Below, piece after piece: positions 8,478 through 15,954 of a stretch of DNA of 64,000 nt (the first letter of the stretch is position 1; each line of letters begins with the position of its first letter). The stretch comes from Streptomyces coeruleorubidus. GTDB taxonomy: Bacteria; Actinomycetota; Actinomycetes; Streptomycetales; Streptomycetaceae. Where the stretch lies: positions 7,750,001-7,814,000 of the forward strand of contig NZ_CP118527.1 of the NCBI RefSeq assembly GCF_028885415.1, read 5' to 3'. The translations under genes and the position numbers were made by a program. The notes under the pieces were generated by a model. It was not told where the DNA came from, searched no databases, and saw only the letters and a program-made list of their open reading frames with translations.

Positions 8478-8816
8478 ATGAGTCAGTCTTCTGCCGTCCC
8501 GGTCGTGGAACGGGCGGACGCCCACCATCGGTACGAGATCCTGGTCGACGGCAAGCGCGCCGGTGTGACGGAGTACCGCGACGTCGATGACCAGCGCGTC
8601 TTCTTCCACACCGAGGTCGACGACGCCTACGCCGGACAGGGCCTGGCCGCGCTGCTGGTGCAGCAGGCGCTCACCGACACGCGCACCTCCGGGAAGCGGA
8701 TCGTCCCCGCCTGTCCGTACGTGGCCAAGTTCGTGAAGAGGCATGACGAGTTCGCGGGCATCACCGACCCCGTGACGCCCGACGTCCTGCGGTGGCTGGA
8801 GGCCGAGCTGGGCTGA
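8478..8816 (+). CDS. GNAT-like N-acetyltransferase (YjdJ type)
   Basis: 112 residues from the ATG at 8478. The AGGAAGG at 8464-8470 is only one base from an alternative ATG at 8472 but seven from this one. It is a compact GCN5-related fold: VDGKRAGVTEYRDVDDQRVFFHTEVDDAYAGQGLA contains the acetyl-CoA-binding loop (AGQGLAALL), and the Cys-Pro motif (PACPYVAKFVKRH) is typical of the YjdJ/human GATD-like subgroup. The substrate is unknown. It is the second gene after a pirin in the redox island. Confidence 0.85.
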   Translation: MSQSSAVPVVERADAHHRYEILVDGKRAGVTEYRDVDDQRVFFHTEVDDAYAGQGLAALLVQQALTDTRTSGKRIVPACPYVAKFVKRHDEFAGITDPVTPDVLRWLEAELG

Positions 8817-8918
8817 CTGTTCGCCGCCCGACCGCTCCGGACCTCCTCGATCAACCGAACGCGGCGCGGCTTACGCCAAAGCCAATAGATGACAGATCAA
8901 AGGTGCCCCGGGCTCCCG

Positions 8919-8932
8919 GATGACTCGTCAAC
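8919..8932. promoter_or_regulatory. candidate MarR site upstream of marR gene
   Basis: The minus strand reads GTTGACGAGTCATC, matching 12 of 14 positions of the left doxX arm (GTTGATGTGTCATC). It ends 19 bp before the marR start and just before a possible -10 (TACACT, 8939-8944), a position suited to autorepression. Confidence 0.45.
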
Positions 8933-8951
8933 TTCACCTACACTCGTATTC

Positions 8952-9419
8952 ATGGAGCAGGCGGTGCGATGGTTGACCCCGGAGGAGCAGCACGCGTGGC
9001 GGAGCTTTGTTCGGTTGCATGAGCGGCTGGGGGGCCGTTTGTCGCGTCTGCTGCAGGCCGAGTCGAAGTTGTCGGCTGCGGACTACGCGGTGCTGGTCAA
9101 TCTGACGGACGCGCCGGATGGGCGGCAGCGTTATCAGGACCTGTGCCGTGATCTGGAGTGGGAGAAGAGCCGGATGTCCCATCACATCGCGCGGATGGCC
9201 GGCCGTGGGCTGGTGGTGCGGGAGGAATGCCCCGAGGACGCGCGGGGGGCCTTCGTGGTGATCACGCCGAAGGGGCGGGAGGCGGTCGAGGCGGCGGCCC
9301 CGCTACATGTGGAAGCGGTGCGGGACCTGTTCCTGGACCACGTCACGCCCGCGGAGCTGCGGATGCTGGGCGAGATCTCGGGGCGCGTGGTGCAGAAGCT
9401 GGACGAGAAACCGTTCTGA
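8952..9419 (+). CDS. MarR family transcriptional regulator
   Basis: 155 residues from the ATG at 8952 (MEQAVRWLTPEEQHAW); an upstream ATG at 8889 would add 21 non-homologous residues. Winged HTH of the MarR type: LSAADYAVLVNLTDAP, the recognition helix region CRDLEWEKSRMSHHIARMAGRGLV, and a wing with DARGAFVVITPKGREAVE. The nearest ribosome binding site is weak, and the ATG sits 8 bp after a -10-like TACACT, so leaderless translation is possible. Site similarity suggests that it controls itself and doxX, and perhaps the pirin/AhpD pair. Confidence 0.9.
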   Translation: MEQAVRWLTPEEQHAWRSFVRLHERLGGRLSRLLQAESKLSAADYAVLVNLTDAPDGRQRYQDLCRDLEWEKSRMSHHIARMAGRGLVVREECPEDARGAFVVITPKGREAVEAAAPLHVEAVRDLFLDHVTPAELRMLGEISGRVVQKLDEKPF

Positions 9420-9663
9420 ACCCGAGGTGCGGCGGCCGCGGGCGGTCGGCCGCATCGCCCGTCCCGGAGCCTCGGACAGGTCCACCAGGACGACGTACTC
9501 GACCAGGCTCGGCCCGCATCCGCGAGCAGATCAGCCTCCAGTACCCGGGGCACGACGAGGACGGCTCGGGCGAGTCCGGCACGGCGGCATCCTCGGCACC
9601 ATCACCGGCGCCGACCACCTCGTCGGCATGCTCACCGCGTTCATCGGCCCGGCGCCCGACCCG

Positions 9664-10569
9664 TCAGCCGCTGAGCCCGGCGATGCCCGAGATCGCCTCC
9701 GGGCCCACCCGGCAGCAGCCGCCGATCAGACGGGCGCCGGACTGCTGCCAGCCCCGCACCTGGTCGGCGGTGAAAGTGGCGCGGCCGGTCCAGGCGCGGG
9801 CGCCGGCGTCCCAGGTCTCACCGCTGTTGGGGTAGACGACGACCGGCTTTCCGGTGACCCGGGCCGCGATCGCGGCGGCGGTGTCCGCGTCCTCGGGTGC
9901 GCAGCAGTTCACGCCGACCGCGATCACCTCGTGCGCGTCGGCCGCCAGGGCGAAGGCCTCCTCCAGGGGCTGCCCGGCGCGCGTGCGGCCGCCGGCGACG
10001 GAGTACGTCAGCCAGGCCGGCACCCCGAGCCCGCGCACCGCCCGCAGCAGGGCCCTGGCCTCGTCGGCGTCGGGGACCGTCTCCAGGGCGAGGACGTCGG
10101 GACGGGCGGCGGCCAGCACCTCCAGGCGGGGGCGGTGGAAGCGCTCCAGCTCGTCGACCGTGAGGCCGTAGCGCCCCCGGTACTCGGAACCGTCCGCGAG
10201 CATCGCCCCGTACGGGCCGGCCGAGGCGGCCACCCACAACGGGCGGGAGACGCGGGCCAGGCGGGCCGCGTCGCGGGCCAACTCGACGCTGAGGGCCATG
10301 AGTTCCGCTGCCCGGTCGTGGTCGATGCCGTGCTTGGCGAAGCCCTCGAACGTGGCCTGGTAGCTGGCAGTGATCGCCACGTCCGCGCCCGCCCGGAAGT
10401 AGGCGAGATGCGCCTCGGTGATCGCCTCCGGCTGCTGCGCGAGCAGCCGCGCCGACCACAGCTCGTCGCTCAGGTCGTGCCCGGCCGACTCGAGCTGGTT
10501 GGACATGCCGCCGTCGAGGACGACCGTCCCGGCGGCGAGGGCTTCGGCGAGGGGGAGGGTGCTGGTCAT
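9664..10569 (-). CDS. mmuM: homocysteine S-methyltransferase
   Basis: 301 residues, standard length. Starts VLDGGMSNQLE, with the TIM-barrel methyl-donor domain. The zinc/thiolate motifs are present: GVNCC near residue 220 and GGCCRVGP near the C-terminus. It transfers a methyl group to homocysteine from S-methylmethionine or S-adenosylmethionine to make methionine (cytoplasm). It is divergent from an amino-acid permease, like the mmuP-mmuM pair of enterobacteria. The 244 bp downstream (9420-9663) hold short open frames resembling decayed coding DNA but no gene I can name. Confidence 0.9.
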   Translation of the reverse strand: MTSTLPLAEALAAGTVVLDGGMSNQLESAGHDLSDELWSARLLAQQPEAITEAHLAYFRAGADVAITASYQATFEGFAKHGIDHDRAAELMALSVELARDAARLARVSRPLWVAASAGPYGAMLADGSEYRGRYGLTVDELERFHRPRLEVLAAARPDVLALETVPDADEARALLRAVRGLGVPAWLTYSVAGGRTRAGQPLEEAFALAADAHEVIAVGVNCCAPEDADTAAAIAARVTGKPVVVYPNSGETWDAGARAWTGRATFTADQVRGWQQSGARLIGGCCRVGPEAISGIAGLSG

Positions 10570-10704
10570 ACGACGACGGTAGTCGAGACCCGGCGGCGGA
10601 CCCCAGCCGACTGTGTCCAGTACATGAACAGGTCGCCCAACATATGGGATGGCGGGTTACGATCACGGCCCTCCCCCTCTCCTCTCCGCTCGTCAGGAAC
10701 GCCC

Positions 10705-12072
10705 ATGACCGTCCCCAGCCCCGCCGAGGCCGCCGAACCCGTCGAGCCGGCCCCGGCGCCCGCTCCCCGCCGCACCTTCGGCCTCGCCGCCGCCACGGCC
10801 CTCGTCATGGGCAACATCATCGGCGGCGGCATCTTCGCCCTGCCCGCCACCGTCGCCCCCTACGGCACGGTCAGCCTGCTCGCCTTCGTCGTGCTCTCGG
10901 TCGGCGCGGTCGCCCTCGCCCTGCTCTTCGGCAGGCTGGCGCGGCGCAGCCCGGTCACCGGCGGGCTGTACGTGTACCCGCGGGACGCGTTCGGCGACTT
11001 CGCCGGGTTCCTGTCGGCCTGGTCGTACTGGACGATGTGCTGGGTCAGCATCGCCGCCCTGGCCGTCGCGGTCGTCGGCTACGTCGACGTCCTGATACCC
11101 CTGCACGGCAACCACGTCCTCCAGGCCGCCGTCGCCATGGCCGCTCTGTGGCTGCCCGCCGCCGCCAACTTCGCGGGCACCCGCTGGGTCGGCGCGGTGC
11201 AGGTCGTCTCCACCGTCCTGAAGTTCGTGCCGCTGCTCCTGCTGGCCACCATCGGCCTGTTCTTCGTCGACGCGGACAACTTCGGCCCGTTCAACGCCTC
11301 CGGCCAGAGCGTCTCCGGCGCGCTGGCCGCCTCCGCCGCGCTGCTGCTGTACAGCTTCCTCGGGGTGGAGTCGGCCGCGGTCAGCGCGGGCGAGGTCCGC
11401 GACCCGGAGCGCACGGTCGCCCGGGCGAGCGTGCTCGGCACCCTGGCCTCGGCCCTGGTCTACATCCTGGGCACGGTCGCCGTCTTCGGCCTCGTCCCGC
11501 ACGGCGAACTCGTCGACTCCGGCGCCCCGTTCGCCGACGCGGTGAACGCCCTCACCGGCAGCTCCTGGGGCGGCACCGCCATCGCCCTGGTCGCCGTCGT
11601 CTCGATCACCGGCTGCCTCAACGGCTGGATCCTCATGGCCGCGCAGATGCCGTACGCCGCCGCGCGTGACGGTCTCTTCCCCGCACCCTTCGCCCGGGTC
11701 GGCAAGGGCGGCGTCCCCGGCTTCGGCGTCTGGGCCTGCGCGATCCTCGGCACGCTCCTCATCGCCCTCAACTACACGGCGGGCCCGGACACCACGTTCC
11801 GCGTCCTCGTCCTGATCACCACGTTCACCGGCTGCGTGCCCTACCTCCTGTCGGCGGCGGCCCAGCTCTACTGGCTGGCCCGCGGCACCCGCGCCCGCGT
11901 CCGCCCCGCCGGCCTCGCCCGCGACCTGACCGTCGCCGTCCTCTCCTTCGGCTTCTCCTTCTGGCTGATCGCGGGCGCCGGATACGCGGCCGTCTACCAG
12001 GGCGTGTTGTTCCTGTTCGCCGGGATTCCGGTGTACGTGTGGCTGCGGGGGCGGCGGGAGGCGTCCGACTGA
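10705..12072 (+). CDS. APC-superfamily amino acid permease
   Basis: 455 residues from the ATG at 10705 (AGGAAC upstream). It has about 12 hydrophobic helices. The APC signature GNIIGGGIFALPATVAPYG in helix 1 forms the substrate-binding unwound loop. SFLGVESAAVSAGEVRDPERTVARA is also typical. Inner-membrane importer or antiporter. The closest named relatives by motif are arginine/agmatine-type permeases, but the divergent homocysteine methyltransferase suggests S-methylmethionine or another sulphur amino acid as the substrate. That link is inference from context. Confidence 0.88.
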   Translation: MTVPSPAEAAEPVEPAPAPAPRRTFGLAAATALVMGNIIGGGIFALPATVAPYGTVSLLAFVVLSVGAVALALLFGRLARRSPVTGGLYVYPRDAFGDFAGFLSAWSYWTMCWVSIAALAVAVVGYVDVLIPLHGNHVLQAAVAMAALWLPAAANFAGTRWVGAVQVVSTVLKFVPLLLLATIGLFFVDADNFGPFNASGQSVSGALAASAALLLYSFLGVESAAVSAGEVRDPERTVARASVLGTLASALVYILGTVAVFGLVPHGELVDSGAPFADAVNALTGSSWGGTAIALVAVVSITGCLNGWILMAAQMPYAAARDGLFPAPFARVGKGGVPGFGVWACAILGTLLIALNYTAGPDTTFRVLVLITTFTGCVPYLLSAAAQLYWLARGTRARVRPAGLARDLTVAVLSFGFSFWLIAGAGYAAVYQGVLFLFAGIPVYVWLRGRREASD

Positions 12073-12300
12073 AGCGCGTTGCAGGAGGCTGTGGTCCTGC
12101 AGCTCACGCGTCCTGACCCTGCGGTGGGTTGCTGTGCGGCTTGCGCCGTTCCCGGCGGTCGGGAGGGCGGATGACCACTCAGCGTCGACCCAGTCGTCCA
12201 GATCGGTTACGGCCCTGTCACCACGTCCCTGGTGCTCCGCGCCTATCCTCAGGAGCCGCTGACCGATGCCACGTCAGCAACGTCATGACAGGGGTGGCAA

Positions 12301-12681
12301 GTGACCGGGCTGATCGGCATGGGTGTGTTCTTGTTGCCATGGGGGCTGCGCATCTGGTACGTCGAGCGGAGCTTGAAGCGCAACGGGGTGCGTGTCGTCG
12401 CGACATGCGTCGACCGGGTCTACGGAGGGAACAGCGCGGATCCCAAGAGTGTGCTGTGCGAGTACTACTCCGAAGACGGCCGCCGGATGCGCTGGATGGT
12501 GGGCGGTGAGCCCGACTTCCCGGAGGTGGGCGACCAGGTCGAGCTGATCTATGACGCGCAATATCCGGGGCAGGCAGTGAGGTGGGAGGAGAGGAGGTCC
12601 CCGATCACCCTCGGCGTCGCCTGGACCTCCGTGGCCGCCCTGTTGATCGCCGCGGGAACGCTGGGAGTGCTGCTCACCTGA
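12301..12681 (+). CDS. DUF3592 family membrane protein
   Basis: 126 residues from the GTG at 12301, with AGGGGTGG upstream. Two membrane helices (residues ~3-20 and ~104-124) flank a soluble beta domain with VRVVATCVDR, CEYYSEDGRRMRW and YDAQYPGQAVRW, the usual DUF3592 layout. Such small membrane proteins are common in Streptomyces and have no defined function. No operon partner. Confidence 0.75.
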   Translation: MTGLIGMGVFLLPWGLRIWYVERSLKRNGVRVVATCVDRVYGGNSADPKSVLCEYYSEDGRRMRWMVGGEPDFPEVGDQVELIYDAQYPGQAVRWEERRSPITLGVAWTSVAALLIAAGTLGVLLT

Positions 12682-12836
12682 GGCCACGAGTCGCTGGTCG
12701 CTACCGGCGGACAGTCCCGACAGTCTCACGGCGGACAAGGCCTGCAGCACCCGTGCCGCGCATACCTGACTCCGCGAACACAGGCCGCCGAGGCCGGCCC
12801 GGCTCGCTGACCGCGAACCCGCGTGATCGTCAAGTA

Positions 12837-13364
12837 TCAGGGCACCAGCACCAGGCGACCGCGCAACCCACCCGCCGCCAGCCTGCGGTGCGCCTCGGCG
12901 ACCCTGTCCAGCGGCATGACGTCGGCGACCCGCTGACGCAGCCCGGCGGTGGCCAACTCGGCGAGCCGGGGGCCGTCCGCGCGGATCCATACATTGCCCA
13001 CCCGGATGCCGCGCAACGGCGTCGGCGCGTTGCCCAGCCCGCTGACCATCGAACCCCCGCCGCGCACCGCGTCCAGCGCGAGCATGCCCACCGATGCCGC
13101 GTCGACTGCCGCGTGCACGCCACCGGGCACAAGGTGGCGCACCTCGGCGGACAGGTCCGCAGTCCGCGGCACGAAGAACGCCGCGCCTAGATCGCGCACC
13201 AGCTCCTCGTCGCCGGCGCCCGCGACCGCAACCACCCGAACACCGGCCGGCGCGGCGAGCTGCACCGTGTAACCGCCCACTGCCCCCGCCGCTCCGGTGA
13301 CCCGCAGCGTGTCGCCCGGCTTGGCCGCGGCGATGTCGAGTGCCTGCGCGGCGGTGAGCCGCAC
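12837..13364 (-). pseudogene. N-terminally truncated NADPH:quinone oxidoreductase
   Basis: About 175 residues covering only the Rossmann half of a zinc-type dehydrogenase: LTAAQALDIAAAKPGDTLRVTGAAGAVGGYTVQLA (NADP-binding GAAGAVG), then LAAGGLRGRLVLVP at the end. The catalytic GroES-like domain (~130 residues) is missing. Homology begins exactly at LTAAQALD, immediately after the stop of the SMI1/KNR4 gene, so a recombination joint lies at about 13360. A GTG at 13364 could start translation, but the product would lack its substrate domain. Confidence 0.75.
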
Positions 13365-13366
13365 AT

Positions 13367-13900
13367 CTAGTCCTCCCACAGCAGGAACGGGTTGTCGTCA
13401 CCGGGGCGCCGGTAACCGTCCAGGTACCGACCGGTTTCCAGCGCCTCGGCGGTGTAGTGCAGCAGTGCGGGCAGGGAGGCCCACATGGGGTGGGAGGACA
13501 GGTGGGAGGCGCCCAGCTTGTCGTGCTCGTGGATGCGCTCCTGCGGCCGGGAGGCGTCCAGGTGGAGCACACCGCCCGCGCCGTCGGAGGCGAAGGGGAT
13601 CCACGACGGGGCGTAGGCGGGGGGACACCCGTCACCCCAGACCTTCGTCTTGGACCGCCAGGCGGTCACGACCTCTTCGGTGCTCAGGATCTCGTAACAG
13701 GGCGGCAGGCAGAAGCCGCCGCTGCCGTTGTGGCCCAGCAACAGGAGGGCGTGGTCGGGGTGGAGGCCCGTGCCGAGCTGGTCCTCGGTGCGGGCGAAGT
13801 CCGCCGGGGTGGCTGGGGGAGCCAGTTCCCGGGCACGCCCGCGTTCCTCAAGCCAGCGCTCCACGCGCTGCCACGACTCGCCGAGCGGAGCGGGCTCCAT
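13367..13900 (-). CDS. SMI1/KNR4 family protein
   Basis: 177 residues from the ATG at 13900, which has a perfect AGGAGG six bases upstream. SMI1/KNR4 (SUKH) features: LGTGLHPDHALLLLGHNGSGGF near residue 45, YEILSTEEVVTAW, WIPFASDGAGGVLHLD, and an acidic tail with DNPFLLWED. The superfamily includes immunity proteins against contact-dependent toxins, but many standalone Streptomyces members have no toxin nearby, and none is seen here. The truncated oxidoreductase follows directly. Confidence 0.85.
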   Translation of the reverse strand: MEPAPLGESWQRVERWLEERGRARELAPPATPADFARTEDQLGTGLHPDHALLLLGHNGSGGFCLPPCYEILSTEEVVTAWRSKTKVWGDGCPPAYAPSWIPFASDGAGGVLHLDASRPQERIHEHDKLGASHLSSHPMWASLPALLHYTAEALETGRYLDGYRRPGDDNPFLLWED

Positions 13901-13946
13901 GTGTCCTCCTGGTGGTCTCGGAAGGACCTCACCGTAGGCTGACGGA

Positions 13947-15065
13947 ATGCCTGAAGTCGCCGTGGCGGAAGCCGAGTTTCGCGAGATCTTCGATTTCGCA
14001 GCCCCCGGAGGGGCGACCCTCGTACCTCTCACGCACAACCCGTCGAACGGCGTCACCGCGGGCGTGTGGCGCGTCACGGGCGGCGGCCGGTCGGCCGTCC
14101 TGAAGGTGCTGACGCGGACCAAGGAGACCAGCGTCACGTGGGCCGCCTCCAACGACCCCCGGCACTGGAACTTCTGGCGCCGGGAGGCGTACGTCTACCA
14201 GTCGGGGCTCGCCCAGGTCTGGCAGCGGCACGGCATCCGCGCGCCCCGGCTGCTGGCCTGCGTCGAACGCCACGACGGTGACCTGGCGTTGTGGCTGGAG
14301 GACGTGCCGGGCGAACCGGCGACGGCCTGGCCGCTCGCCCGGCACGTCGAGCACGCGCACCGGCTCGGGGCCGCGCAGGGCGCGGTGGGCGCCGGGGAGG
14401 ACCGGCCGTGGCTGTCGCAGCGCTTCCTGCGCGACTACACGGCCTCCAAGACGACGGGCCAGGACCTGCTCGATGACGACGAGGCCTGGCGACACCCCCT
14501 GGTCCGGGAGCACTTCCCGGTCGGCCTGCGCGAGGACATGGTCCGCCTCCACCACGACCGCGAGTGGTTCCTCACGGTCATGGAGTCACTGCCGCGAGCC
14601 CTCTGCCACCTCGACCAGTGGCCGGCCAACGTCCGCTCCGACGGCCGCGACAGTGTCGTGTTCGACTGGGCGTTCGCCGGGGACGGCGTGCTCGGCGAGG
14701 ACCTCGGCAACTACCTCCCCGACTCCGTCTTCGACCTGTTCGTCCCCGCCGCCGACCTCCCCGGCCTGGCCAAGGCGGCGTACGACGCCTACCTGCACGG
14801 CCTGCGCGAGAGCGGCTGGCGCGGCGACGAACGGCTCGTACGGCTCGGCGTGTGCGCCTCCGCCGTGAAGTACGACTGGCTCGCCGCACTGCTGCTCGCC
14901 CGGGCGGACGACGAGCAGCCGGCCTACGGCGGCCAGGGCACCGTCCCCGCCGGACTCCGCTACCGCGAACGCGGCCTGACCCTGGCCTTCCTCGCCGACT
15001 GGGCGGCCGAGGCCCGGCTGCTGGCACCGCAGCTCGGCTTCCCGGAGGCGCCGAGCGGCCGCTGA
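13947..15065 (+). CDS. aminoglycoside-phosphotransferase-like kinase
   Basis: 372 residues. Protein-kinase-like fold of the APH/CotH type: SAVLKVL near residue 50 (ATP-binding Lys), ALCHLDQWPANVRSDG (catalytic HxDxxxxN) and VVFDWAFAGDGVLGEDL (metal-binding Asp, DW replacing DFG). The substrate is unknown; such enzymes phosphorylate aminoglycosides, choline, homoserine or other small alcohols. It is transcribed alone and followed 41 bp later by the MOSC gene. A resistance role cannot be assumed. Confidence 0.85.
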   Translation: MPEVAVAEAEFREIFDFAAPGGATLVPLTHNPSNGVTAGVWRVTGGGRSAVLKVLTRTKETSVTWAASNDPRHWNFWRREAYVYQSGLAQVWQRHGIRAPRLLACVERHDGDLALWLEDVPGEPATAWPLARHVEHAHRLGAAQGAVGAGEDRPWLSQRFLRDYTASKTTGQDLLDDDEAWRHPLVREHFPVGLREDMVRLHHDREWFLTVMESLPRALCHLDQWPANVRSDGRDSVVFDWAFAGDGVLGEDLGNYLPDSVFDLFVPAADLPGLAKAAYDAYLHGLRESGWRGDERLVRLGVCASAVKYDWLAALLLARADDEQPAYGGQGTVPAGLRYRERGLTLAFLADWAAEARLLAPQLGFPEAPSGR

Positions 15066-15106
15066 CGGTGGATGCTCGAGGCCCACTGCCGGGAGAAGGG
15101 AAGAGC

Positions 15107-15951
15107 ATGGCCCGCGTCGTCGAATTGTCGTACTACCCCGTCAAGGGATGCGCCGGGACATCGGCGACCGAGGCGCCGCTGACGCCCGCCGGACTGGCGC
15201 ACGACCGCAGCTTCATGGTCGTCAGCGAGGAGGGCGTGTACCGGACCCAGCGCCGGGATCCCCGGCTGGCCGTCATCCGGCCGGCCGTCACCGCCGACGG
15301 AGAACACCTCACGCTCAGCGCGCCACGGACCGAAGCCCTGCACCTGCGCGTGGACACCTCCGGCACCGGCAGAAGGTGGACCTGTTCGGGACCGCCTACC
15401 AGGGCATCGACCAGGGCGACACGGCAGCCGACTGGCTCTCGGAGGTGCTGCGGGCCCGGAGCCGGCTCGTGCGCGTACCGCCGGAACACGACCGGGTGAC
15501 CGACGGCCTGACACCCGGCACCTCCGGCTACGCCGACAGCTGCGCCCTGCACGTCGTCTCGCGCGCCACCCTCGACCTCCTCAACCGGAAACTGACCGAA
15601 CGCGGCACGAGCCCGCTGCCCATGAACCGCTTCCGCCCCAACATCGTGATCGACGGCTGGGACGCACTCGACCGTCGGGACGAACCGCACGCCGAGGACC
15701 GTGCGCGCCGCATCCGCATCGGCGACACCGAACTGGGCTATGCCAAGCTCGCCATCCGGTGTGCCGTCACCCTGGTCGAGCAGGAATCCGGGGCCAAGGC
15801 GGGGCCGGAACCGCTGCGCACCCTCGCCGGCTACCGTCGGGCGTCCGAGGGCGGCGTCGCCTTCGGTGCCAAGTTCGCCGTGCTGCGTCCCGGCACGGTG
15901 TCCGTCGGCGACGACGCGGTCGTCACGTCGTGGGGCGAGTCCGAGCTGTGA
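15107..15951 (+). pseudogene. MOSC domain protein, frameshifted
   Basis: The N-terminal MOSC beta-barrel domain starts at the ATG at 15107 (MARVVELSYYPVKGCAG) and reads in one frame to about base 15370. The match then continues in another frame from KVDLFGTAYQGIDQGD to the stop at 15951, including NRFRPNIVIDG and the closing FGAKFAVLRPGTV. A single missing base near CGGCAGAAGGTGG explains it. Intact proteins (~280 residues) bind a molybdenum- or pyridoxal-linked sulphur cofactor (MOCO sulfurase C-terminal type). Either real decay or a sequencing error. Confidence 0.75.
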
Positions 15952-15954
15952 GCC

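Noticed and set aside
8889..8951. Upstream ATG at 8889 as the start of the MarR gene.
   Set aside because: It adds 21 residues with no family match and no ribosome binding site; the MEQAVRWLTP start fits the family.
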